A stretch of 64,000 bases of DNA from positions 4,353,010 through 4,417,009 of the forward strand of contig NZ_LT669941.1 in NCBI RefSeq assembly GCF_900128505.1, given 5' to 3'. A model generated the notes under the pieces. The model was not told the origin of the DNA. It was given only the letters and a program-made list of their open reading frames with translations, and made no database searches. A program made the translations under genes and the position numbers. Positions 1 to 7,980 of this stretch are shown here, piece after piece; positions within the stretch are counted from its first letter, which is position 1, and each line of letters begins with the position of its first letter. The DNA comes from Parabacteroides timonensis. GTDB taxonomy: Bacteria > Bacteroidota > Bacteroidia > Bacteroidales > Tannerellaceae.

Positions 1-2
1 CA

Positions 3-593
3 GGTCTTAACTATACAGAAACGTTTACTTCCCTTTACGAGTCGCATCCGGCCGATTTATCCGCAATGGAAGCTGTGGCCGGAACGAAAAACGGCAAATG
101 GATCGGAATCGCTCCTTTTGCTAAACATCGTGGAAAGATCTATCCGATCGATGAAATGGAGCAAGTGGTTGCCCGTCTGTCAGAACAGGAGGACTATACC
201 ATATTCCTGTTGGGAGGACGAGGTTACGAAGAAGCAGTCCTCGAGCAGTGGGCGTTCCAGTATCCGCGAGTAAAAAGCCTAGTCGGACGTTATTCGCTGG
301 ATAACGAACTGGCCTTGATCAGCCAGCTAGATGTTTTGCTTTGTATGGACTCGGCCAATATGCATTTTGCTTCCCTTGTCGGAACAAGAGTTGTTTCTAT
401 CTGGGGGGCAACCCATCCTTATGCCGGATTCTATGGTTATCATCAGGACCCAAAGAATGCGATTCAACTCGATTTGCCATGCCGCCCTTGTTCCGTGTTC
501 GGACAGAAACCCTGTTTCCGAGGTGATTGGGCTTGCATGACACAGATCAAACCGGAGATGATTGTTGCAAAGGTGAATGAATTGTTTCGCTAA
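3..593 (+). CDS. Glycosyltransferase family 9 (heptosyltransferase-like), 5' end cut by window
   Basis: The frame is open from the first bases of the window, so the gene starts outside it and only about 196 C-terminal residues are seen. They match the second Rossmann half of GT9 ADP-heptose:LPS heptosyltransferases: a donor-binding strand-loop (IGIAPFAKHRGKIYP), a LLGGRG turn, and the conserved stretch SLDNELALISQLDVLLCMDS followed by GTRVVSIWGATHP. A late CRPCSVFGQKPC cluster is common in Bacteroidetes members. The enzyme would add heptose or a related sugar to lipid A-core on the cytoplasmic face of the inner membrane. The next gene, a WaaP-like kinase, starts 9 bases after the stop, as expected in an LPS-core operon. 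Family is secure; the exact sugar is not. Confidence 0.88.
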   Translation, partial: GLNYTETFTSLYESHPADLSAMEAVAGTKNGKWIGIAPFAKHRGKIYPIDEMEQVVARLSEQEDYTIFLLGGRGYEEAVLEQWAFQYPRVKSLVGRYSLDNELALISQLDVLLCMDSANMHFASLVGTRVVSIWGATHPYAGFYGYHQDPKNAIQLDLPCRPCSVFGQKPCFRGDWACMTQIKPEMIVAKVNELFR

Positions 594-602
594 GCCATCC
601 CA

Positions 603-1550
603 ATGAAAGCGAACGATATGAAGATTGTAATAAACCCGGAATATTCTTTTCTAACGGACTTTATAAATGATCTGCCGGAGAATTTCTCTTCCGAAGGTGA
701 GATTATCTATAACGAGAGAAATGTACTGAAGCGGTATCAGGTTCAGGGTGTTGATATGATAGTGAAGAGTTTTAAAGTACCGATCCTTGTCAATAGGATA
801 GCCTATGCTTTTTTGCGTAAATCTAAAGCTTGTCGCTCTTATGAATATGCGCTTGAGATATTGAAACGGGGAGGGAATACACCGGCACCGATCGCTTATA
901 TTGAGGAATATAAGAATGGTCTGTTAAACCGAAGCTATTATATTTCGATTTTTGATGCGAGAGCTACGACGATACGTGAATATATGGATGGGTCTATTCT
1001 GGACGCAGAAGTTATGTGGCGTAGTTTTGTCCGTTTTACTATAAATATTCATCGTTCCGGCATATTGCATATTGATTATTCTCCAGGGAATGTGTTGATG
1101 GAAACGAAACCGGATAACAGTTTCCGGTTTTCGCTGATCGATATTAACCGTTTGCGTTTTAAGGAAGTTTCCCAGGAAGAAGCATTATCCAATTTCGATC
1201 GTTTGGCTCTATCTGTGGAGGTCTCTACGCGTTTGGCAGAGATTTATGCCGAAGAATGTTCTCTGGATAAGAAGGAAACGGTGCGGAAGATTAATAAATA
1301 CAGCGATCGTTTTTTCCTGAAAAGAACAATTAAAGAAAGTACCAAACAGATAAAACGGGAAAAAGGAAAATGGGCTGCTTTCTTTGGTCCGTTAGAACAC
1401 TATTTTTTCCTTCGTTGGATCAGAATGTTATTTCTGAACGGACATAAGAACAACTGCCTTTACAAAAAAGAACGTGAATTGTACTTTTCCTATATCAAGT
1501 CTAAAGATGAACGTCAGGTGTTGAACCGCCGTTACCATTATGAGCCTTAA
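603..1550 (+). CDS. Lipopolysaccharide-core kinase (WaaP/Kdo kinase-like)
   Basis: A 315-residue protein with a minimal eukaryotic-like kinase fold. The catalytic loop HIDYSPGN lies near residues 156-163 (Asp as base, Asn as metal ligand) and a DFG-equivalent LIDIN near 178-182. The N-terminal lobe has a candidate ATP-lysine in MIVKSF near residue 55. WaaP/KdkA-type enzymes phosphorylate heptose or Kdo in the LPS inner core, which agrees with the heptosyltransferase gene ending 9 bases upstream. A second ATG lies five codons in (618) and is an equally possible start. The gene overlaps the convergent methyltransferase gene by 4 bases at its 3' end. The substrate is inferred from context. Confidence 0.82.
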   Translation: MKANDMKIVINPEYSFLTDFINDLPENFSSEGEIIYNERNVLKRYQVQGVDMIVKSFKVPILVNRIAYAFLRKSKACRSYEYALEILKRGGNTPAPIAYIEEYKNGLLNRSYYISIFDARATTIREYMDGSILDAEVMWRSFVRFTINIHRSGILHIDYSPGNVLMETKPDNSFRFSLIDINRLRFKEVSQEEALSNFDRLALSVEVSTRLAEIYAEECSLDKKETVRKINKYSDRFFLKRTIKESTKQIKREKGKWAAFFGPLEHYFFLRWIRMLFLNGHKNNCLYKKERELYFSYIKSKDERQVLNRRYHYEP

Positions 1551-2371
1551 GCCTTGGAGCCTCGTATAAGGCCGGGGCGTAACCGGTGCATTACATACAT
1601 ATAACCTTTGCGTGTACTGTAAGTGCATGGATAATTATCCAGGAACGCAGATATATCTCTTGCATCATTTTTCCTGTGATAGGTACAAATGGCGAAATCC
1701 AGATTTATAGCTTTCGTAAATAAGTCTTTGGCACCGGCCAGGGCGCTGCATTCGGCTCCTTCGATATCCATTTTGAAGAATAGATCGTTTACCGGTTTGT
1801 CTGCAAAGAAAGAGTCTATAGTCTGTTGAGTATCGTCGTTGGTGTTTGAAATGTATTTTTTTATTATTTTGACCTTATCTTTCCAGGGTTCGAAGGTGGC
1901 ATTTAAGGCTTTTATCCATTTGGGATCGTATTCAAAGAGATAGATCATACGAGCTTTTTCGATGGCACTTAAAGAGAATATTCCTTCTGCCGCACCGATG
2001 TCAAGGATTGTTTTGTCTGTTATTTCTTTCGGAGAATCGATATAATGGTGTGGATGTTCGGGGTGTTGCTCTATGAGTAGGCATCGGTATGCTTTTTGTA
2101 TTCTTTCTTTTGAAAAATCTTCCGGAAAATATAGTTTTTTGTCTTTTTCATGCATTACATAACGTAATCCTTTTTCTTTATCTTCCATAACGTCTACCTT
2201 CATGTTGATGTAGGCTGGTGCAAAATCGTAGATATGACGTGTATAGTTGTGCTCTTTAATGTATTTGTAGTATCTGAGCTTAGGAGAATCGGGATCGAAT
2301 ATTTTTGTATAGATATATGGGATTGTTCCATATATGAATTTCTTGATACTTTTTATAATAGATTCTGACAT
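1547..2371 (-). CDS. FkbM family SAM-dependent methyltransferase
   Basis: A 274-residue Rossmann methyltransferase. Motif I (ILDIGAAEGIFS) lies near residues 122-133 and an acidic ribose-binding strand (YLFEYDP) follows. The FkbM signature FFKMDIEGAE is near residues 199-208, with a C-terminal hydrophobic strand (FAICTYHR). FkbM members O-methylate sugars or polyketides; in a glycan cluster a sugar methyltransferase is the natural reading. No membrane segments are seen. It is the last gene of a minus-strand set and has its own candidate promoter at 2399-2430, so it may be transcribed separately from the GT4 gene upstream. The acceptor sugar cannot be read from the sequence. Confidence 0.85.
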   Translation of the reverse strand: MSESIIKSIKKFIYGTIPYIYTKIFDPDSPKLRYYKYIKEHNYTRHIYDFAPAYINMKVDVMEDKEKGLRYVMHEKDKKLYFPEDFSKERIQKAYRCLLIEQHPEHPHHYIDSPKEITDKTILDIGAAEGIFSLSAIEKARMIYLFEYDPKWIKALNATFEPWKDKVKIIKKYISNTNDDTQQTIDSFFADKPVNDLFFKMDIEGAECSALAGAKDLFTKAINLDFAICTYHRKNDARDISAFLDNYPCTYSTRKGYMYVMHRLRPGLIRGSKA

Positions 2372-2398
2372 GGTATATACTGTTGTTCATTGGAACTA

Positions 2399-2430
2399 CA
2401 AATATCAGATTATTTTATGAATAAACAAAG
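2399..2430 (-). promoter_or_regulatory. Candidate Bacteroidetes promoter for the FkbM gene
   Basis: On the minus strand CTTTG (2430-2426) is followed after 19 bases by GATATTTG (2406-2399), one mismatch from the TAnnTTTG -7 consensus. It lies just upstream of the ATG at 2371. Confidence 0.45.
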
Positions 2431-2440
2431 TCAATAAAAG

Positions 2441-3574
2441 CTACTTATTCAGAACATTTCTATATACGTTCATCAGATCGTTTGCAATTTGTTGATCTGT
2501 AAAACGTTTTACATATTCTTTTCCCGCTTTTTTCATTAACTCGGCTTGTGCAGGAGTTGAAAGAATCCAGTCTATTTTCTCGCTCAGGTCGTTTACATCA
2601 TTCGGTTCGACATAAAGGGAATCCGGTCCCCCTGCTTCTTCCAGACAGGAACCTGTTGCTGCAATTACCGGAACGTTGGAATGAAGTGCCTCTATTATCG
2701 GAATGCCGAATCCTTCAAAGAAAGAAGGATAAATGAATAAGTCGGCCATCTGGTAAAAGCCGGGAAGATCATCGAATGGAACATTACTTAGGATAGAAAC
2801 TTGTTGTTGCATGTTATTTTCTTTAATATATGCCTCAACAATATCTGTATATGGAGTACGTTTCCCGATTGCAATCAGATGAATGTCTTTGTTCAACTGT
2901 TGGAGAGCACGAACGATTAGTAAAAGATTTTTTCTCTCTTCTATACTTCCTACATATAATATATAATGAGAGGGAATATGGTACCTTTTTTGAATATCAT
3001 TCATCTTTTCTTGTGTTATAGTTTGCTGAAAAGACTCATCACATCCCTGATAAACGACGTCAATTTTTTCTTCGTTGATCTTATATGTTCTTATGATATC
3101 CTGTTTTGTCATCTCACTGATCGCTATAATCCTGTTTGCAACCTGGCAGGCTTTTTGAAATTTGTAGTTATAAATATTTCTGTCGATATATTTATAAAAT
3201 TGAGGGTAGCGAATAAAGATAAGGTCGTGAATTGTCACGATCGAAGGGATACCGGACCGGGATATTGATAAAGGTAATTCGTTACTTAAACCATGAAATA
3301 GTTCGACTTGATCTTTCCTTAGGTCACGAACGATTCCATTTGAGCGCCATAAAGAAGGAAATAGTCTGGATATGAATCTTTCGGGATACCGGAAGGAGAC
3401 CGATGGTACCGGATTGATTTGACTATGCAAACTCTCTATTCCTTTTCCCGGAGAATATAGTTTATATTCATTGTCTGGAAAATGAGTAGATAAGCTATTT
3501 ACAACGAAACGGCTGTAATTACCTAATCCGGTTCTGTTATATAAAATGCGTTTTGCGTCAAAACCAATTTTCAT
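2441..3574 (-). CDS. Glycosyltransferase family 4
   Basis: A 377-residue GT-B enzyme. The N-terminal half starts with MKIGFDAKRILYNRTGLGNY, the acceptor-side loop of mannosyl/rhamnosyl GT4 enzymes. IVTIHDLIF lies near 112-120, the donor-side start YILYVGSIEERKNL near 204-217, and the retaining-GT signature EGFGIPIIEA near 287-296 with both Glu of an E-x7-E motif. It would transfer a sugar from a nucleotide donor to a lipid-linked or core acceptor at the inner membrane. The ATG overlaps the stop of the upstream DUF5672 remnant as ATGA, showing it was once translationally coupled to a full gene there. Donor and linkage are unknown. Confidence 0.9.
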   Translation of the reverse strand: MKIGFDAKRILYNRTGLGNYSRFVVNSLSTHFPDNEYKLYSPGKGIESLHSQINPVPSVSFRYPERFISRLFPSLWRSNGIVRDLRKDQVELFHGLSNELPLSISRSGIPSIVTIHDLIFIRYPQFYKYIDRNIYNYKFQKACQVANRIIAISEMTKQDIIRTYKINEEKIDVVYQGCDESFQQTITQEKMNDIQKRYHIPSHYILYVGSIEERKNLLLIVRALQQLNKDIHLIAIGKRTPYTDIVEAYIKENNMQQQVSILSNVPFDDLPGFYQMADLFIYPSFFEGFGIPIIEALHSNVPVIAATGSCLEEAGGPDSLYVEPNDVNDLSEKIDWILSTPAQAELMKKAGKEYVKRFTDQQIANDLMNVYRNVLNK

Positions 3575-3765
3575 AACGTGTCGATTTTATTTAGTTGTGG
3601 AATAAATGGCTTCCAAAAATTTAATTTATCTCCTTTATACCAGGCATGTGCTTTTTCTGTTCGAAAATAAAGCGGTAAAGATAAATCTTTTTGTTGTAAA
3701 TGAATGATTCTTATAATGAATTCTTTATAGTTGTATGTGAACGTTTGTTCTTGTATTTCAGTTAT
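3571..3765 (-). pseudogene. 3' remnant of a DUF5672-type glycosyltransferase gene
   Basis: Directly after the stop of the GT87 gene, and in the same frame, the minus strand stays open for 64 codons with no ATG, GTG or TTG start and ends in TGA overlapping the next ATG. The translated end contains KAHAWYKGDKLNFWKPFI. This matches the end of the intact DUF5672 protein at 47749-48543 (CHAWYKYDYVQFWSKYIY) in pattern: HAWYK, then D, then FW, then I. I read it as the 3' tail of a DUF5672 gene whose body was deleted while the downstream ATGA junction was kept. It could only be translated by readthrough of the GT87 stop. Confidence 0.6.
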
Positions 3766-4950
3766 TTATAGTCTACTCTCTATCGGTGCATAATTTCTTC
3801 GGCACATCTCGTATGATAACTTCAACCATATCAGCATACAAGGTAAGGCTTTAAGAGCATACGGATATACATAATGTACACGAATGTATTTCGGAAATAA
3901 ATCCGAAGGAGACATGCTTGTCAATATGAATGCAAAGATCATCAAAGCGATATCCGTTTTTGATCGTTTCCAGGGGGCTACAACGTACCAGATTGCAACG
4001 CCCATTAATGCGATAATGTAACTGCTGGATTCACTGCCGGTACTGAAAAGTACTACGAATAATAGGACAGAAGCCAGTAATGTTTGTCGGAATGCAGCGA
4101 ACTTATATTGTCCGATCCGTAAATAGGGTAGGGCAAATAGTATGAGTCCACTTATTATCAGGTAAATATCCGGGTAAGATGTTGATCCGGATATTTTGCG
4201 GACCATTCCCAGAAATGATACATTTTGCATCAAAGAAAATGCATTTTTATCGTTTTTGCCACTTAGTTCGGCAAACCACTCCACATATTGGTTGATCGTG
4301 TAGTCGATACCAAAGAATAACATAGGAGCTCCAAACATGACGACTGCCCAGAATACACAGGATAAGCTGAACTTGATCTTGTGACGTGAGAAAAAGAAGA
4401 AAGCTAGTCCTACGATACCGTATAATTTGACAAATGTCCCGAACAAGATGAAAAAGGCAGCCCAAAAATCCTTTTCTTTTTCAATACACACAAATGAAAG
4501 AATGATAATGGCAGCAATTGCTATATTGAATTGCGACATAAAAAGCCCTGTCAATAACTCATGTGCACAGAACCAATAGATGAAGATATGCTGTCGTCGC
4601 TCCAATGGCAGACTACGTGTTGCTATATAGAGGAAGACAGATAAGCTAACCGACCAGGTTAATAACCCCATCCATAACGGAGTCACAGCAAATGGGGCAA
4701 CGAACAGGCTGAAAAACGGTCCGTAGAGAAATACGTCGTTATATTGTGCCGGATATCCTCCGTATAATGAAACTTGCTGGATGGCATGCCAAAATGATTC
4801 CCGGAAAATAAGGAAGTTATTATATTTCCCCGGAAAGTATTTGGTTAACCAGGCTATAATAGCCAGGAGTACCCATAACCCACATACCGTACTGTATTTG
4901 TGGAAGAACGGTTTTGCGATAAAAGCTCTGAAACTTTCTGTTATTTTCAT
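3766..4950 (-). CDS. GT87 (DUF2029) polytopic membrane glycosyltransferase
   Basis: A 394-residue, very hydrophobic protein with about ten predicted membrane helices. It has the GT-C layout of GT87/DUF2029 proteins: an N-terminal helix, then a periplasmic loop carrying aromatic residues and an acidic site (NDVFLYGPFFSLF, near residues 70-82), SQFNIAIAAIIILSF near 140-153, and FGTFVKLYGIVGLAFFFF near 170-187, resembling the conserved KxYP region. GT-C enzymes use polyprenyl-phosphate sugars on the periplasmic side. The polyprenyl-sugar synthase-like GT2 at 5744-6454 in the same operon could supply the donor. The ATG overlaps the deacetylase stop by 4 bases (ATGA). Confidence 0.8.
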   Translation of the reverse strand: MKITESFRAFIAKPFFHKYSTVCGLWVLLAIIAWLTKYFPGKYNNFLIFRESFWHAIQQVSLYGGYPAQYNDVFLYGPFFSLFVAPFAVTPLWMGLLTWSVSLSVFLYIATRSLPLERRQHIFIYWFCAHELLTGLFMSQFNIAIAAIIILSFVCIEKEKDFWAAFFILFGTFVKLYGIVGLAFFFFSRHKIKFSLSCVFWAVVMFGAPMLFFGIDYTINQYVEWFAELSGKNDKNAFSLMQNVSFLGMVRKISGSTSYPDIYLIISGLILFALPYLRIGQYKFAAFRQTLLASVLLFVVLFSTGSESSSYIIALMGVAIWYVVAPWKRSKTDIALMIFAFILTSMSPSDLFPKYIRVHYVYPYALKALPCMLIWLKLSYEMCRRNYAPIESRL

Positions 4951-5747
4951 ACCTTCTTTTGTTTTTGGGCTTCAATACAATGTTTGAATTCCGTATAAGT
5001 AGCAAAAGTATAATGCTTCTTCTTTAAGAAAGCAATCAGGTCGTCGAGCCGCTTGATCATTCCTTCTCCGGAGTGATTGGTCATAATGAATGGTAACTTC
5101 CATTCCTCTTTATGTGCCTTTAGGTTTGTAAACTCCCAGGGATGAAAATAAGTAACAACATATCCGTCATGTTTCAATGTCCGGTGAAACAGCCAGCGGT
5201 AGACTTTGGCCGGCAGGTTGTGATAAGCCAGCCAGAACAAAGGAAAACGGAATACCGGAGTTACGGATGCCGGAAGTTGCAGGACATCCTCTTTGTAAAA
5301 CCATGTACGTGGTTTGTCCAGATGGTTATATCTTCCCGGAATGCAAGTCGGGTTTAGAGACGAATTATAAGTATAGCCGGCGTTTTTTATCTCTTTTTCA
5401 TCGACAGGCATCATTCGTGCCATGCGAAATCCTTCTATGGGTTGTCCGGTCTGCTGTTCAAGAAACTCACGGGAACTCTTCAGGTCTGCTATTTCAAAAG
5501 AAGAATGATAATACCCGTGTGAGGCGATCTCGTGACCATTCTGACGGATGCTTTTAATCACCTCAGGTGCATGAGCCGCGAAATTGGCTGTACAGAAAAA
5601 GGTGGCGTGTACCTGGTATTTTTGCAGGCAGGCCAATATCTTTCGGGTTCCTTCGATAGATATGGCCATTTGTTGCTCAAAAGGTAAATCTATCCCATGC
5701 TCCAATGGAACATCGAATTCTTCAATATCGAAACTTAGTAAGATCAT
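4947..5747 (-). CDS. Polysaccharide deacetylase family protein
   Basis: A 266-residue NodB-homology protein of carbohydrate esterase family 4 type. Motif 1 is FDIEEFD near residues 5-11 (catalytic Asp and metal Asp). The metal His pair is in HEIASHGYYH near 72-81, with ATFFCTANFA near 49-58 and a late YFHPWEF. The FDVEEWFH-like first motif places it with the PEP-CTERM/DUF3473-like group that deacetylates exopolysaccharide precursors. No signal peptide is seen, so it should act in the cytoplasm on a lipid-linked or nucleotide sugar. Both ends overlap neighbours by 4 bases (ATGA), so the GT2-deacetylase-GT87 trio is translationally coupled. Confidence 0.86.
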   Translation of the reverse strand: MILLSFDIEEFDVPLEHGIDLPFEQQMAISIEGTRKILACLQKYQVHATFFCTANFAAHAPEVIKSIRQNGHEIASHGYYHSSFEIADLKSSREFLEQQTGQPIEGFRMARMMPVDEKEIKNAGYTYNSSLNPTCIPGRYNHLDKPRTWFYKEDVLQLPASVTPVFRFPLFWLAYHNLPAKVYRWLFHRTLKHDGYVVTYFHPWEFTNLKAHKEEWKLPFIMTNHSGEGMIKRLDDLIAFLKKKHYTFATYTEFKHCIEAQKQKKV

Positions 5748-6454
5748 TTGTTGAATAAGATTGAAAAAAAGTTTGCCATCTCACGTTTCAAAACTTTGAA
5801 ACCCATGTCAGAGACGGTTAAGCCGTCTCTGATACGTGACTGCACGGCTTGTATGTTCAGTTTTTTTCTTTGTGCTTTATAAATAAATTCTGTATCGAAC
5901 AGAAAACTATTAACTTTTGTTGATAAAAAAACCGTTTTTCCTGTTTGGTTGAAACCTTTTAATCCCCCTTGCGTATCGCGTATTTTTAAGCGCAGAAAAA
6001 TAGCATTACATAAATGGGATGATTCGGAAAGGAATCGCCGGAAAGGAGGAAGATTTTTTTGATAATTTCTGTCCCGTATCGCTACTACGAGATCTGCTCC
6101 ACCCAGTAATGTGCTGATAACCCTATCGAAAGAGTCGTCGGTATAGGGGAAATCATAATCGGTATAGATGATGTATTCTGACTGGCAATGTCGTACCGCT
6201 TCGCGTAAAGCATATCCTTTTCCTCTATTGGGACGATAATCTACTATCTGTATTCCGGGAATCTCCTGTTTCAGTGTGGCTACCGTTTCCGGTTCATATC
6301 CACGTGTCGAACCGTCACTCACAATCAGTAAGTGAAAATTGATGGAAGTAAACAAAGATTGTACCTCTTTGAATTTTCCGATAACCTTTAACTCCCAACC
6401 TGGAGGCGGGTTGTAACAAGGCAAAATAAGGTCTAAGTCAGTTATACGATTCAT
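5744..6454 (-). CDS. Glycosyltransferase family 2, polyprenyl-phosphate sugar synthase-like
   Basis: A 236-residue GT-A protein: DLILPCYNPP at the N-terminus, VSDGSTRG near residues 44-51, NRGKGYALREAV near 80-91, and the DxD-type metal site YTDYDFPYTDD near 100-110. These match dolichol/polyprenyl-phosphate mannose synthase-like GT2 enzymes. It lacks the C-terminal membrane helices of the long forms. It likely makes the lipid-phosphate-sugar donor for the GT87 enzyme encoded two genes downstream. It is the first gene of a minus-strand operon; a -7 box on the minus strand lies about 60 bases upstream. Confidence 0.82.
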   Translation of the reverse strand: MNRITDLDLILPCYNPPPGWELKVIGKFKEVQSLFTSINFHLLIVSDGSTRGYEPETVATLKQEIPGIQIVDYRPNRGKGYALREAVRHCQSEYIIYTDYDFPYTDDSFDRVISTLLGGADLVVAIRDRNYQKNLPPFRRFLSESSHLCNAIFLRLKIRDTQGGLKGFNQTGKTVFLSTKVNSFLFDTEFIYKAQRKKLNIQAVQSRIRDGLTVSDMGFKVLKREMANFFSILFNK

Positions 6455-6512
6455 CCTCTATTTCTTTGTCAACATAACTAGGTAAACAGATGTTGCCTGT
6501 AAATATCTGATG

Positions 6513-6520
6513 CAAAGATA
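6513..6520 (-). promoter_or_regulatory. -7 box for the GT2-deacetylase-GT87-GT4 operon
   Basis: CAAAGATA on the plus strand reads TATCTTTG on the minus strand, a perfect TAnnTTTG box, about 60 bases upstream of the ATG at 6454. No clear -33 TTTG was found at the usual spacing. Confidence 0.5.
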
Positions 6521-6618
6521 TGATAATTAATTCTTTGTATCCCGCTTTAAACTAATTTGTACGCATATTGACAGATGTTTACAGTGTTGGACTGTAAATA
6601 AATATGAAGAATAAGTTG

Positions 6619-6626
6619 TATCTTTG
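6619..6626 (+). promoter_or_regulatory. -7 box for the UDP-HexNAc dehydrogenase gene
   Basis: TATCTTTG matches TAnnTTTG perfectly and lies 36 bases before the ATG at 6663. With the minus-strand box at 6513-6520 it makes this a divergent promoter region. Confidence 0.5.
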
Positions 6627-6662
6627 CCAGTCATTATAGAATGGAAAAGAAGAATGGAGTAA

Positions 6663-7955
6663 ATGGAAAAAATAAAGGTTGCAATTATAGGCTTGGGGTA
6701 TGTCGGGTTGCCATTGGCACATTTGTTCGCAACCAAATATCCGGTTGTCGGCTTTGATGTCAAGCAGAGCCGGGTGGATGCCTTAAGGAAAGGGGAGGAC
6801 ATTACGAGAGAGATGTCTGCCGAAAAACTGAATTCCGTTTTGTTGTCTCATTTACCGGAATTTGATGAGACAGGGCTCTATTTTACATCTGAACCTTCCG
6901 ATCTTCAATCATGTAATTATTATATTGTGGCAGTTCCTACTCCGGTAGACACACATCATAGTCCAGATCTGACGCCTTTGTATAAAGCGAGCGAGACGGT
7001 GGGGCATGCTTTGTCGAAAGGCGATATCGTGATTTATGAATCTACGGTTTGTCCCGGGATAACGGAAGAAGAATGTGTCCCTATCCTGGCAAACACATCC
7101 GGTCTGGTTTTTAATCAGGATTTCTTTGCAGGTTATTCACCGGAACGTATCAATCCGGGGGACAAGAAACATACGGTAGAGAAAATCATAAAGGTGACAT
7201 CAGGGTCAACGCCGGAAACAGCCAGGAAAGTCGATGCTTTGTACCGGTCGGTTATCACAGCGGGAACATTCCCGGTGTCCAGTATCCGTGTGGCTGAAGC
7301 ATCCAAAGTAATCGAAAATACACAGCGGGATATAAATATCGCTTTTGTAAATGAATTGGCTAAAATATTTCATCTGCTGGATATAGATACGAATGAAGTA
7401 TTGGCAGCAGCCGGAACAAAATGGAACTTCCTGCCGTTTAAGCCGGGCCTGGTCGGTGGTCATTGTATAGGTGTCGATCCTTATTATCTGATCCGGAAAG
7501 CCCAGGATTACGGATATCATCCCGGGCTGATTTTGTATGGTCGTCGTATCAATGATACAATGGGGGAATATATTGCCGGACGTGTGGTGAAATGTATGAT
7601 CAAAAAGGACGTACCTGTGAAACATGCAGAAGTCCTGGTGCTTGGTTTTACCTTTAAAGAGAATTGCCCGGACGTAAGAAATACGAGAGTCGGTGACGTA
7701 GTCCGTGTGTTAAAGGATTATGGGGTGAGAGTTTCTGTATATGATCCTTGGGCACGTGTAGAAGAGGTTCGGAGTGAATATGGGCTTGAACTGACAGCCT
7801 CTTTGTCCGGAGAAAAGAAATATGATGCAGTCGTACTGGCTGTAGCACATAATGAGTTTCTTGAACTCGATATACCATCGCTTGTGAAAGAAAACCATGT
7901 AGTATATGATGTAAAAGGCTGCCTGAACCCGGAATGGGTGGACGACCGTCTCTAA
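6663..7955 (+). CDS. UDP-N-acetylhexosamine 6-dehydrogenase (WbpA/TviB type)
   Basis: A 430-residue NAD-dependent nucleotide-sugar dehydrogenase that oxidises C6 of UDP-GlcNAc or UDP-GalNAc to the uronate in two steps. The Rossmann motif GLGYVGLPLA is near residues 10-19, the substrate loop YSPERINPGD near 160-169, and the catalytic Cys lies in GLVGGHCIGVDPYYL near 262-276. The pattern GHCIGVDPYYL is typical of the UDP-HexNAc branch, while UDP-glucose dehydrogenases carry GGSCFPKD, as the second dehydrogenase in this window does (44896-46209). The product would feed the WbpE/WbpB-like enzymes encoded at 41567-43748. Alone in its transcript, followed by an exported protein of unknown role. Confidence 0.88.
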   Translation: MEKIKVAIIGLGYVGLPLAHLFATKYPVVGFDVKQSRVDALRKGEDITREMSAEKLNSVLLSHLPEFDETGLYFTSEPSDLQSCNYYIVAVPTPVDTHHSPDLTPLYKASETVGHALSKGDIVIYESTVCPGITEEECVPILANTSGLVFNQDFFAGYSPERINPGDKKHTVEKIIKVTSGSTPETARKVDALYRSVITAGTFPVSSIRVAEASKVIENTQRDINIAFVNELAKIFHLLDIDTNEVLAAAGTKWNFLPFKPGLVGGHCIGVDPYYLIRKAQDYGYHPGLILYGRRINDTMGEYIAGRVVKCMIKKDVPVKHAEVLVLGFTFKENCPDVRNTRVGDVVRVLKDYGVRVSVYDPWARVEEVRSEYGLELTASLSGEKKYDAVVLAVAHNEFLELDIPSLVKENHVVYDVKGCLNPEWVDDRL

Positions 7956-7980
7956 CGATATAACAAACAGAACGTATAGG

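Noticed and set aside
1428..1628. Short open frame on the minus strand across the end of the WaaP-like kinase gene
   Set aside because: It lies opposite two real genes, has no recognisable domain and no promoter; it is a shadow frame.
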